A DNA stretch of 5,365 nt from Actinomycetota bacterium. GTDB taxonomy: Bacteria > Actinomycetota > Thermoleophilia > RBG-16-64-13. Positions 1-4,822 of this stretch are shown here, piece by piece; position 1 is the first letter of the stretch, and every line of letters begins with the position of its first letter. The stretch lies in assembly GCA_023488925.1 (NCBI GenBank), contig JAMDDA010000160.1:1-5365 (forward strand), written 5' to 3'. The translations under genes and the position numbers were made by a program. Under the pieces are notes generated by a model. The model searched no databases. It saw only the letters and a program-made list of their open reading frames with translations, and was not told the origin of the DNA.

Positions 1-169
1 GGAAGGTGTGACCGGGCGAGTCCAGGGCCTGTTGCACCACGGCCTGCAGCGCGGCCTCGGCTGGGGCCGGCACGCCGTGGTGGGCCATGATCTCTCGGAG
101 CAGACCGAGAACGGCGGGGATGTCGGCTGGACCGGCTTCGCGGTAGCGGGGTTCGTCGGGGGTGTGCAT
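1..169 (-). CDS. GNAT-family N-acetyltransferase, N-terminal part (cut by left edge)
   Basis: Reading the minus strand from an ATG at 169-167 gives 56 codons that stay open to the window edge. The product begins MHTPDEPRYREAGPADIPAV and continues with LLREIMAHHGVPAP. This is the usual opening of a GNAT acetyltransferase: a first beta strand with an R-x-A pattern, a PADIPAV turn, then helix alpha-1 (about residues 9-33). The REIMAHHGVP stretch recalls the spermidine/spermine (SSAT-like) subgroup. GNAT enzymes move an acetyl group from acetyl-CoA to an amine. The acetyl-CoA loop (Q/R-x-x-G-x-G/A) would lie beyond the edge, so neither substrate nor activity can be judged. There is no Shine-Dalgarno before the ATG; instead a TACTCT hexamer (182-177) sits 7 bases upstream. 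The gene diverges from the aminotransferase gene. The family call rests on the fold pattern of a short N-terminus, so it is moderate. Confidence 0.65.
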   Translation of the reverse strand, partial: MHTPDEPRYREAGPADIPAVLGLLREIMAHHGVPAPAEAALQAVVQQALDSPGHTF

Positions 170-175
170 GTTCGT

Positions 176-182
176 TAGAGTA
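176..182. promoter_or_regulatory. Possible overlapping divergent -10 elements
   Basis: In the 54-base gap between the divergent acetyltransferase and aminotransferase genes, TAGAGT reads on plus (176-181) and TACTCT on minus (182-177). Both resemble a TANNNT -10 hexamer. The plus version would give the aminotransferase a leader of roughly 35 bases that includes a purine-rich GGGGG ribosome site at about 214-218. The minus version lies only 7 bases from the acetyltransferase ATG, so that mRNA would be leaderless. No convincing -35 box is visible on either strand, so this is a tentative call. Confidence 0.3.
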
Positions 183-223
183 GCAGCTCGAGGCGGCGGA
201 CGGGGTCCGCGAAGGGGGAATGC

Positions 224-1147
224 ATGAACACGGGCGGGAATGTGTCGCCGGATCCGCACGGGGTCCCGGAGTCGCTGTACCTGAACGGCGCCTACCTGCC
301 GCTGGTGGACGGCCGGATAGGGGTGGAGGACCGTGGTTTTCAGCTCGGCGACGGAGTGTACGAGGTCGTGAAGGTGGTGAACGGCCGTCTGCTCTGGCTG
401 GAGGACCACCTGCAGCGCCTGGTCTGGAGCCTGGGGCAGATCCGCCTGCAGCATGCCCTGCGCGGTCATGCTCTCGACCGAGTTCTGCCTCGCCTGGTGG
501 CTCTTTCCGGCGTTCAGCAGGGCACGGTTTACCTGCAGGTGACCCGGGGGGTCGCGCCCCGGGACTTTCCTTTTCCCGACGAGGTGGAGCCCACCGTCTT
601 GGCGTACACGCGGCCGGCGGAGCCACCCGCGCCTGAGGCCGTTCTGGCGGGCACGACGGTGCACCCGGTCGAGGACGTCCGTTGGGCCCGGTGCGATATC
701 AAGTCCACCAACCTGCTGGCGGCGGTCCTGGCCAAGCAGGCCGCCCGCGACGCCGGAGCCGACGAGGCCCTTTTCGTGGGACCGGGAGGCGTGGTGCGCG
801 AGGGCGGTTCGTCGAACGTGTTCGCGGTTTTCGCGGGCCGGGTTTGGACCCACCCGGCCGACACGCACATTCTGAACGGGATCACCCGGCGGCACGTCAT
901 TGACCTCTGCGCGAGGATGGGGGTGGAGGTGGTGGAGCGCGCGTTCACCTTGGAAGGTCTGGAGGCGGCCGACGAGTTCTTCCTGGTCTCGACGGCTCGC
1001 GATGTCATGCCGGTGGTGGCGGTGGGCGGCCGCCCGCTGGCGGGCGGCCGCCCCGGGCCGGTCACCCTCGCTTTGGCCGATGCCCTGCGGGCTGAGGTCG
1101 CCCGCCTGGTCGGGCTGCCCGCTCCCCCCTCCCTTCTCCACGGTTAG
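224..1147 (+). CDS. dat: D-amino-acid aminotransferase-type class IV PLP aminotransferase
   Basis: The 307-residue product is a fold-type IV PLP aminotransferase closest in motifs to D-amino-acid transaminase (EC 2.6.1.21). That enzyme exchanges D-alanine with 2-oxoglutarate to give D-glutamate and pyruvate in the cytosol, feeding peptidoglycan precursors. Visible motifs are EDRGFQLGDGVYEVVKV (residues 35-51, with Y46 matching Bacillus Y31), YLQVTRG (103-109), and VEDVRWARCDIKSTNLL (149-165). K160 is the Schiff-base lysine (Bacillus K145). REGGSSNVF (192-200) supplies the cofactor-binding Glu E193 (Bacillus E177), and LNGITRRHVI lies at 217-226. Compared with the Bacillus enzyme there is an extra N-terminal stretch of about 15 residues and a short C-terminal tail. 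The carboxylate-binding Arg is kept (R113, Bacillus R98), but the matching His (H100) is Phe115. The ATG at 224 is preferred over the out-of-frame ATG at 220 because it opens the homologous frame, 5 bases after GGGGG. A branched-chain aminotransferase or 4-amino-4-deoxychorismate lyase is less likely given the VEDVRWARCDIKS motif. Confidence 0.85.
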   Translation: MNTGGNVSPDPHGVPESLYLNGAYLPLVDGRIGVEDRGFQLGDGVYEVVKVVNGRLLWLEDHLQRLVWSLGQIRLQHALRGHALDRVLPRLVALSGVQQGTVYLQVTRGVAPRDFPFPDEVEPTVLAYTRPAEPPAPEAVLAGTTVHPVEDVRWARCDIKSTNLLAAVLAKQAARDAGADEALFVGPGGVVREGGSSNVFAVFAGRVWTHPADTHILNGITRRHVIDLCARMGVEVVERAFTLEGLEAADEFFLVSTARDVMPVVAVGGRPLAGGRPGPVTLALADALRAEVARLVGLPAPPSLLHG

Positions 1148-1174
1148 CTCCTGCCGGCGCGGGGAATATTGGGA

Positions 1175-1202
1175 GGACAGACACGAATAATGGCGTCTGT
1201 CC
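1175..1202. promoter_or_regulatory. 8-bp inverted repeat with AT-rich core upstream of sigma gene
   Basis: GGACAGAC (1175-1182) and GTCTGTCC (1195-1202) are perfect inverted arms around a 12-base core containing GAATAAT. The site lies in the 111-base gap between the aminotransferase stop and the sigma-factor ATG, which starts 56 bases further on. The AT-rich core in a GC-rich background could hold the -10 element of a sigma promoter, with the arms acting as an operator for a dimeric regulator. It is unlikely to be an intrinsic terminator, because no T-run follows and the 12-base loop is long. A second GC hairpin (GGCGGG at 1209-1214 with CCCGCC at 1224-1229) follows in the presumed leader. 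The regulator is unknown. Confidence 0.4.
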
Positions 1203-1258
1203 GCGATGGGCGGGAGCGCGAGCCCCGCCGTCGACCATGACGCACGGGTGAGGGAGCG

Positions 1259-2296
1259 ATGGCTGGAAAGCGCATACGGCGGGTTGGTTCCAAGGGTCGG
1301 GACGGGGCCTGGCCCGAGCCGGCTCCCGGGGAAGACTACCCGGAGGACTCGGACGAAGCCCCGGTGTTCCCGGACGAATCGCCGGTGTCCGGGGACGAGT
1401 CCTCCGGTGGGCGGACCCGCCGCGGGGAGGGCCAGGGCCACTCCCGTGCCCTGACTCCCGACCCCTTCGACGAGGAGTCATCCGTTCGCACCTACCTGAA
1501 CCAGATCGGTAGAGTTCCGCTGCTCACGGCGGAGGAAGAGATCCTGCTGGCCAAGCGGATCGAAGAGGGCGACGAAGCCGCCCGGCGGACCATGATCGAG
1601 GCGAACCTGCGTCTGGTGGTGTCCATCGCCCGCCGGTATCTGGGCCGCGGCCTGAGCTTCTCCGACCTGGTCCAGGAGGGTAATTTCGGTTTGATGCGCG
1701 CCACGCAGAAGTTCGACTACCGGAGGGGGAACAAGTTCTCCACCTACGCGACGTGGTGGATCCGCCAGTCCATCACCCGGGCGCTCGCCGACAAGGGGCG
1801 CACGGTCCGTTTGCCCGTGCACATCGTGGAGCGTCTCTCCGCCGTCAGGCGCACCATGAATCGGCTCCGTCAGGAGTACGGGCGCGAGCCCGACCAGGCC
1901 GAGGTGGCGGCGGCGCTCGGCATCGCCGAGGAAGAGCTGCAGGCGCTTCTGGACGTGGCGGAAATCCCGCTCAGCCTGGATGTTTCTCTCGATCATGAGG
2001 GCGACTCGGCCGATCTCGGGTCCATGGTGACCGACCCGGCGCAGAACTCGCTCTTCGACGTGGTCTACGCCCGGATCCAGCTGCGCAACGTCGCCCAGGC
2101 CATCTGCGAGCTTCCCGAGCGGGAGCGGGCGGTGCTGGTGCTGCGCTATGGTCTCGCTGGGGATGACCCCTGGACCCTGGGCGAGATCGGAGACCATTTC
2201 GGGATCAGCCGGGAGCGGGTGCGGCAGATCGAGGCCAAGGCGGTGGAGCGCCTGCGCTACAACGGGCTGATCCGTCGCCTCAAGGAGAGCGCGTAG
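1259..2296 (+). CDS. RNA polymerase sigma factor, sigma-70 family (RpoD/RpoS type)
   Basis: This 345-residue sigma factor would direct RNA polymerase to promoters. Region 1.2 spans about residues 69-103 ([19 protein letters not shown]). Region 2 covers about 106-186, with [33 protein letters not shown] and the 2.3/2.4 melting and -10 recognition helix [20 protein letters not shown]. Region 3 is about 187-265. Region 4 is about 280-340, with the -35 helix-turn-helix [20 protein letters not shown] followed by KAVERLR. It lacks the large non-conserved insert of E. coli RpoD (613 residues) and is close in size to RpoS. Instead it has a basic extreme N-terminus (residues 4-14) and an acidic linker (residues 25-47, 10 Asp/Glu) before region 1.2. 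The start has GAGG 5 bases upstream (1250-1253). It could be the primary sigma or a group 2 alternative sigma; the region 2.4 residues allow either. An 8-bp inverted repeat lies upstream. Confidence 0.93.
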   Translation: MAGKRIRRVGSKGRDGAWPEPAPGEDYPEDSDEAPVFPDESPVSGDESSGGRTRRGEGQGHSRALTPDPFDEESSVRTYLNQIGRVPLLTAEEEILLAKRIEEGDEAARRTMIEANLRLVVSIARRYLGRGLSFSDLVQEGNFGLMRATQKFDYRRGNKFSTYATWWIRQSITRALADKGRTVRLPVHIVERLSAVRRTMNRLRQEYGREPDQAEVAAALGIAEEELQALLDVAEIPLSLDVSLDHEGDSADLGSMVTDPAQNSLFDVVYARIQLRNVAQAICELPERERAVLVLRYGLAGDDPWTLGEIGDHFGISRERVRQIEAKAVERLRYNGLIRRLKESA

Positions 2297-2304
2297 TGCC
2301 GGGC

Positions 2305-2457
2305 GGCACGGGTGGCCGGTGACCGCCGGGGCGGGCCCGGGCTATACGGCCGCGAGGGTAATCGAGGGCCGACTGGGTAGTGGGATAATGGCGGGCCCGC
2401 GCCGTCGGCCGCGAGCCCACTGCCGGCACGGGTGGCCGGTGACCGCCGGGGCGGGCC
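2305..2457. repeat. 33-bp perfect direct repeat, two copies 120 bp apart, in a convergent gap
   Basis: The 167-base gap between the sigma-factor stop (2296) and the endonuclease IV stop (2464) contains the same 33 bases twice, at 2305-2337 and 2425-2457, exactly 120 bp apart. Each copy contains the palindrome CGGTGACCG (2317-2325 and 2437-2445). GCGGGCC also recurs between them, so it falls at 2331, 2391 and 2451, a strict 60-bp spacing. CGGCCGCGAG appears at 2347-2356 and 2406-2415, and the palindrome GCGGGCCCGC at 2391-2400. A lone AT-rich patch (GGGATAATGG, 2382-2391) sits in the middle. No T-run follows any hairpin, so it is not a textbook terminator, although the convergent genes need one. 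The reading frames across it look accidental. Confidence 0.75.
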
Positions 2458-2463
2458 GTCACG

Positions 2464-3411
2464 TCAAGACGCTCCGCGCGGGGCGGCGTGCCGCTGTGTG
2501 TCCGGGGACAAGATCTCCCGTCGCAGGATCTCCGGCCGCAGGATCTCCCGTCGCATGAGGCGGGCCCGGCGGATATTCCGCACGTCGGGGCCGTGGTCGG
2601 CGAACCCGGGCACTTCCAGCACGAACGGGACCCGGCGGAAGGCGGTGTGACCCAGGAAGAGCCGCAGACCGCCTCGACCCAAGCGGCCCTCCCAGAGGTT
2701 CTCGTGCCGATCGCTGCGGGAACCCAGAGCGGTCTTGCAGTCGTTCAGGTGAACCAGGCCCAGCGCGCCCAGAAGGCCGTGGCGTTCGATCTCCGCCAGC
2801 AGAGCGTCGAGCCCTTCCACGGTATCCACCGCGTATCCGGCGGCGAAGAGATGGGCGCTGTCGAGGCAGATCCCCAACCCCTCCGGGAAGGCACCCACGA
2901 GGTCACCGAGCTCGGCCGGTGTGCGGCCGAGGGAATTACCACCGCCGGCGCTCGTTTCCAGCAGCAGAGCGGGGAGGGGCTTCTGCACGCGCTCCCGGGC
3001 CTGTGCGCGCGCCTCCGTGACGGCGCGCACCACCCGCTTCCGGGCCGCGGCGTATCCGTCGCCCCGGTGGGAGCCGATGTGCGTGACCACCCCGTCCGCG
3101 CCGCTGCGCGCGCCGAAAACCAGAGCGTCGGCCAGAGCCGCGGTCGAGCGTCGCCGCTGGTCTTCGTCGGGAGAGGCCAGATTGATCAGGTAGATCGTAT
3201 GCACGAAGAGGGGAAGCGCCGCCCGCCGGAGGGAGGCCGTGAAGGCGGCGATGTCGTGCTCGGTGTACGGGCAGGGCTGCCACCGGCGGGGGTTGCTGGG
3301 GAAGATCTGCACGACCTCGGCGCCGATGGCCCGAGCCCGGGCTACGGCCTTGGACAGCCCGCCGGCCGTGGAGACCTGGGCCCCGATGCGGGGAAGGGGG
3401 CGGTCGCTCAC
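2464..3411 (-). CDS. nfo: Endonuclease IV (AP endonuclease, Nfo family)
   Basis: The 315-residue product is a metal-dependent class II AP endonuclease. The family cuts 5' to abasic sites and clears 3' blocking groups in base excision repair. All nine metal ligands of the E. coli enzyme have counterparts: H71, H111, E152, D184, H187, H221, D234, H236 and E266. They lie in the TIM-barrel motifs FVHTIYLINLAS, THIGSHRG, LLLETSAGGGNSLG, CLDSAHLFAAGY, VHLNDCK, SDRHENLWEGRLG and VLEVPG. Family members usually read HLNDSK, so Cys225 is a small variation. The start is GTG at 3411 with GGAGGA (3428-3423) 11 bases upstream; no ATG is better placed. E. coli Nfo has 285 residues. The extra 30 or so residues form a C-terminal tail with three RREIL-like pentads encoded by a 15-bp tandem repeat. 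The gene is monocistronic here, convergent with the sigma gene and divergent from the rhomboid gene. Confidence 0.95.
   Translation of the reverse strand: MSDRPLPRIGAQVSTAGGLSKAVARARAIGAEVVQIFPSNPRRWQPCPYTEHDIAAFTASLRRAALPLFVHTIYLINLASPDEDQRRRSTAALADALVFGARSGADGVVTHIGSHRGDGYAAARKRVVRAVTEARAQARERVQKPLPALLLETSAGGGNSLGRTPAELGDLVGAFPEGLGICLDSAHLFAAGYAVDTVEGLDALLAEIERHGLLGALGLVHLNDCKTALGSRSDRHENLWEGRLGRGGLRLFLGHTAFRRVPFVLEVPGFADHGPDVRNIRRARLMRREILRPEILRREILSPDTQRHAAPRGAS
2510..2554 (-). repeat. 15-bp tandem repeat (3 copies) inside the 3' end of nfo
   Basis: Three adjacent 15-base units lie at 2510-2524, 2525-2539 and 2540-2554. On plus they read AAGATCTCCCGTCGC, AGGATCTCCGGCCGC and AGGATCTCCCGTCGC, so the outer two differ at one base and the middle one at two. 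Fifteen is a multiple of three. On the minus strand the units encode RREIL, RPEIL and RREIL in the C-terminal tail of endonuclease IV (about residues 287-301), after the last metal ligand. Copy-number change here would lengthen or shorten the tail by five residues without a frameshift. Confidence 0.85.
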
Positions 3412-3422
3412 CGCGTGGTCGC

Positions 3423-3428
3423 TCCTCC
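3423..3428 (-). promoter_or_regulatory. Shine-Dalgarno site for nfo
   Basis: On the minus strand GGAGGA lies 11 bases before the GTG at 3411. The spacing is slightly long, but it is the only good ribosome site near the conserved RIGAQVSTAGG opening, so it supports the GTG start. Confidence 0.55.
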
Positions 3429-3452
3429 GTTTTCCTCGGGGGTTTCAGGGGA

Positions 3453-3458
3453 TAGAAT
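3453..3458 (+). promoter_or_regulatory. -10-like TAGAAT just upstream of rhomboid start
   Basis: TAGAAT matches five of six positions of TATAAT and ends 9 bases before the rhomboid ATG (3468). Transcription would begin about two or three bases before the ATG, leaving almost no leader. No Shine-Dalgarno lies between. The -35 region is weak (TTTTCC, 3430-3435). The same hexamer appears before the gene at 4823. Confidence 0.45.
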
Positions 3459-3467
3459 GCCCGGCAC

Positions 3468-4166
3468 ATGATACCCCTGCGCGACAACATCCCCACCCTG
3501 CGTTTCGCCTACGTCACCTATCTCTTCATCGGTGTCAACATCCTGGTGTTTCTCTACGAGTTGGCCCTGGGGCAGCGTGGCTTCGAGGAATTCGTCTTGA
3601 CATACGGGTATGTGCCCCGGAATGTGGCCTGGGCCATCACATCCGGGGACTTCTCCGCGGCGGCGCTCTTCCCCCTGGTCACCTCCATATTCATCCACGG
3701 CGGCTGGGTGCACCTGCTGGGCAACATGCTCTACCTGCACATCTTCGGGAACAATGTCGAGGATTCCATGGGCCATTTGCGCTTCGCCTTCTTCTACGTG
3801 GGGATCGGAGCCTTGGCCAATCTGGGGCAGGTGCTCGTGACCCCGGGGTCCGACGTACCCGGCATCGGGGCGAGTGGAGCCATTGCCGGCGTCTTGGGGG
3901 CCTACCTGCTGCTCTACCCGCGGGCCGGGGTGTTGGTGCTGGTCCCGTTCTTCTTCTTCGTGCCCATGGTGATCCCGGCCGTGGTCGTGCTGGTCTTCTG
4001 GTTTGTCATCCAGCTCTTCCAAGGGACCCTGACCCTGGCGGCCGGGGCGGCCGGTGCCGGGGGAGTGGCCTTCTGGGTGCACGCCACGGGGTTCGTGCTG
4101 GGCATGGTGTTGATTCCCCTGTTCCGCAACCGCCGTCTGACGGAGGTGAAGGCCGCGTGGAGGTAA
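3468..4166 (+). CDS. Rhomboid-family intramembrane serine protease
   Basis: This 232-residue membrane protein has the rhomboid catalytic architecture: cleavage of transmembrane substrates by a Ser-His dyad within the bilayer. The catalytic serine is S136 in GIGASGAIAGV and the catalytic histidine is H205 in HATGFVLGM. The HGGWVHLLGNMLYL motif (77-90) supplies the oxyanion-side H82 and N86, matching E. coli GlpG H150 and N154. Hydrophobic segments lie at about 13-33, 64-76, 83-98, 104-124, 132-149, 154-183 and 197-218, consistent with the six-helix bacterial core. The tail is short and basic (RNRRLTEVKAAWR), and no cytosolic domain is added. The LVPFFFFVPMVIPAVVV stretch is typical of a large bacterial rhomboid subgroup. 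Substrates cannot be deduced. The start lacks a Shine-Dalgarno and follows a TAGAAT element. The 3' end overlaps the next small gene by 10 bases, so the two are probably translated from one mRNA. Confidence 0.93.
   Translation: MIPLRDNIPTLRFAYVTYLFIGVNILVFLYELALGQRGFEEFVLTYGYVPRNVAWAITSGDFSAAALFPLVTSIFIHGGWVHLLGNMLYLHIFGNNVEDSMGHLRFAFFYVGIGALANLGQVLVTPGSDVPGIGASGAIAGVLGAYLLLYPRAGVLVLVPFFFFVPMVIPAVVVLVFWFVIQLFQGTLTLAAGAAGAGGVAFWVHATGFVLGMVLIPLFRNRRLTEVKAAWR
4142..4149 (+). promoter_or_regulatory. Strong Shine-Dalgarno for the 64-residue gene
   Basis: GGAGGTGA is a full-length anti-16S match located 7 bases before the GTG at 4157, inside the last codons of the rhomboid gene. It is the best ribosome site in the window and the main reason for calling the overlapping small gene with a GTG start. 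Confidence 0.75.
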
Positions 4167-4351
4167 GCGATCCGCACGCCCGTGCCCACGAGATCGAGGA
4201 GCTGAAGTTCCTGGTGGGCACTTCCTGCAGCCGCGCGATCAACCTGCTCACGCAGGAAGGCGCCGATCCGCGGGCTCTGCAGGAGGAGATGGAGTTCTTG
4301 GGCACCCGGGCCACCCGCCTGGCGGAGCTCTTGCGTGTCTCCGCCGGGTGA
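4157..4351 (+). CDS. Small helical protein of unknown function (64 aa)
   Basis: This gene starts at a GTG inside the rhomboid 3' end (10-base overlap, different frame), with a perfect Shine-Dalgarno 7 bases before it, and ends at TGA. The product begins MEVSDPHARAHEIEELKFL and ends in TRLAELLRVSAG. It has no signal peptide or membrane segment and is rich in Glu, Leu, Arg and Ala. It appears to form two or three amphipathic helices (about residues 9-33, 38-48 and 50-61), with a single Cys at position 24. I do not recognise a family. Overlap with the rhomboid gene suggests translational coupling and perhaps a related role, but that is inference. A strong hairpin follows 23 bases after its stop. 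It is a real gene rather than a shadow because of the ribosome site, the tight overlap and the placement of the hairpin. Confidence 0.75.
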   Translation: MEVSDPHARAHEIEELKFLVGTSCSRAINLLTQEGADPRALQEEMEFLGTRATRLAELLRVSAG

Positions 4352-4374
4352 GGCAAGCGGCTGGGCCTGAGGTC

Positions 4375-4412
4375 GCGCGGCGGCGGGCCCCAGCCGGGGC
4401 CCGCCGCCGCGC
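4375..4412. terminator. Perfect 17-bp GC hairpin between convergent genes (bidirectional terminator)
   Basis: GCGCGGCGGCGGGCCCC (4375-4391) pairs perfectly with its reverse complement (4396-4412) around the 4-base loop AGCC. It lies 23 bases after the plus-strand 64-residue gene and 6 bases before the minus-strand gene's stop at 4419-4421. Symmetry and placement suggest it ends transcription in both directions. Neither side has a U-tract, so it is not a standard intrinsic terminator; it may pause polymerase or protect 3' ends instead. Confidence 0.75.
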
Positions 4413-4418
4413 AGACAC

Positions 4419-4658
4419 CTACTCGTGCTCGTCCCAGCGCATCTCCGGGCTGCGGCGCCGCTCACCTTCGGCCCGAATGATGATGGCGCTCACATCCTCG
4501 AGGCTCATCCACTTGCGGCCCAGATCGACCTCGACCATGGCGCGTTCGCGGTCGCTGGTGGGCTTGGAGATAGCGGTGACCGTCCCGACCCCGTGGATCG
4601 TCTGGATCAGGTCTCCGATCCGGATCTCCTCGGGAATGCCGTGCAACTTCACCTTCAT
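4419..4658 (-). CDS. Small beta-rich protein of unknown function (79 aa)
   Basis: The product begins MKVKLHGIPEEIRIGDLIQT and continues with IHGVGTVTAISKP, AMVEVDLGRKWMSLEDVSAI and a charged tail ending RRRSPEMRWDEHE. The pattern G-D-x-I, H-G-V-G-T-V, M-V-E-V, then W-x-S-L-E-D-V resembles an SH3-like or Tudor-like small beta barrel. CarD-type RNA-polymerase-interacting domains and KOW-like proteins have comparable GD...GxGxV turns, but I cannot assign a family. There is no signal peptide or membrane segment. The ATG at 4658 is chosen over the in-frame GTG at 4661, because AGGGGG (4670-4665 on minus) lies 6 bases from the ATG and only 3 from the GTG. The gene diverges from the DUF6812-like gene and is convergent with the rhomboid pair. 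A 9-bp hairpin lies in its presumed leader. Confidence 0.75.
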   Translation of the reverse strand: MKVKLHGIPEEIRIGDLIQTIHGVGTVTAISKPTSDRERAMVEVDLGRKWMSLEDVSAIIIRAEGERRRSPEMRWDEHE

Positions 4659-4714
4659 CACACACCCCCTATCCGCACGGGAAGGCCTGCAGCCACGGGT
4701 TTCGCCCCGCAGCC

Positions 4715-4741
4715 CCGGTGAGGTACGGCGAGCCTCACCGG
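4715..4741. promoter_or_regulatory. 9-bp inverted repeat in the divergent gap
   Basis: CCGGTGAGG (4715-4723) and CCTCACCGG (4733-4741) are perfect inverted arms around a 9-base loop. The repeat sits 57 bases upstream of the minus-strand 79-residue gene. On its plus-strand side it adjoins the AT palindrome TATTAATA (4747-4754), which could serve as a -10 region. If transcription toward the minus gene begins near 4740, the hairpin would form the very 5' end of that mRNA. An operator bound by a dimeric regulator is the alternative. Confidence 0.45.
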
Positions 4742-4809
4742 TTTCCTATTAATACCCGCGAGAGGGTCGTTCCACGCCTTTCCTGCTTTCAATGCAGAGC
4801 GCCTTCCGC

Positions 4810-4815
4810 TAGAAT
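4810..4815 (+). promoter_or_regulatory. -10-like TAGAAT, leaderless spacing to the gene at 4823
   Basis: TAGAAT ends exactly 7 bases before the ATG at 4823, the distance usually found between a -10 box and the transcription start. The mRNA would therefore begin at or beside the ATG. No Shine-Dalgarno is present. The possible -35 (TTTCAA, 4787-4792, 17-base spacer) is weak. Confidence 0.5.
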
Positions 4816-4822
4816 CCGTGCG

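Noticed and set aside
1478..2197. 239-residue minus-strand frame opposite the sigma gene
   Set aside because: Shadow of the strongly conserved sigma-70 regions, as expected in GC-rich DNA. It has no motifs of its own.
2280..2462. 60-residue minus-strand frame containing ARPGGHRPPVP twice
   Set aside because: The protein repeat only reflects the 33-bp DNA repeat, since 120 bp is 40 codons. It overlaps the sigma 3' end, and I could not identify a ribosome site or family.
2510..2554. Tandem 15-bp repeat as a CRISPR-like or regulatory array
   Set aside because: The units are contiguous without spacers and lie in frame within nfo, so they are coding repeats.
2488..3471. 327-residue open frame on plus across the nfo gene
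   Set aside because: It is the antisense shadow of endonuclease IV, whose minus-strand product keeps all nine metal ligands. The plus product shows no family motifs.
3408..4082. 224-residue minus-strand frame opposite the rhomboid gene
   Set aside because: His/Gln/Glu-rich antisense of hydrophobic membrane segments, a typical shadow composition.
3239..4351. 370-residue open frame on plus overlapping nfo and the rhomboid gene
   Set aside because: Only its last 64 codons (from the GTG at 4157) have a ribosome site and sensible composition. The rest is an out-of-frame translation of nfo antisense and the rhomboid gene.
4718..4822. Longer N-terminus for the DUF6812-like protein from GTG 4718
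   Set aside because: The extension runs through the inverted repeat and promoter-like elements, has no ribosome site and an atypical composition. The ATG at 4823 fits better.
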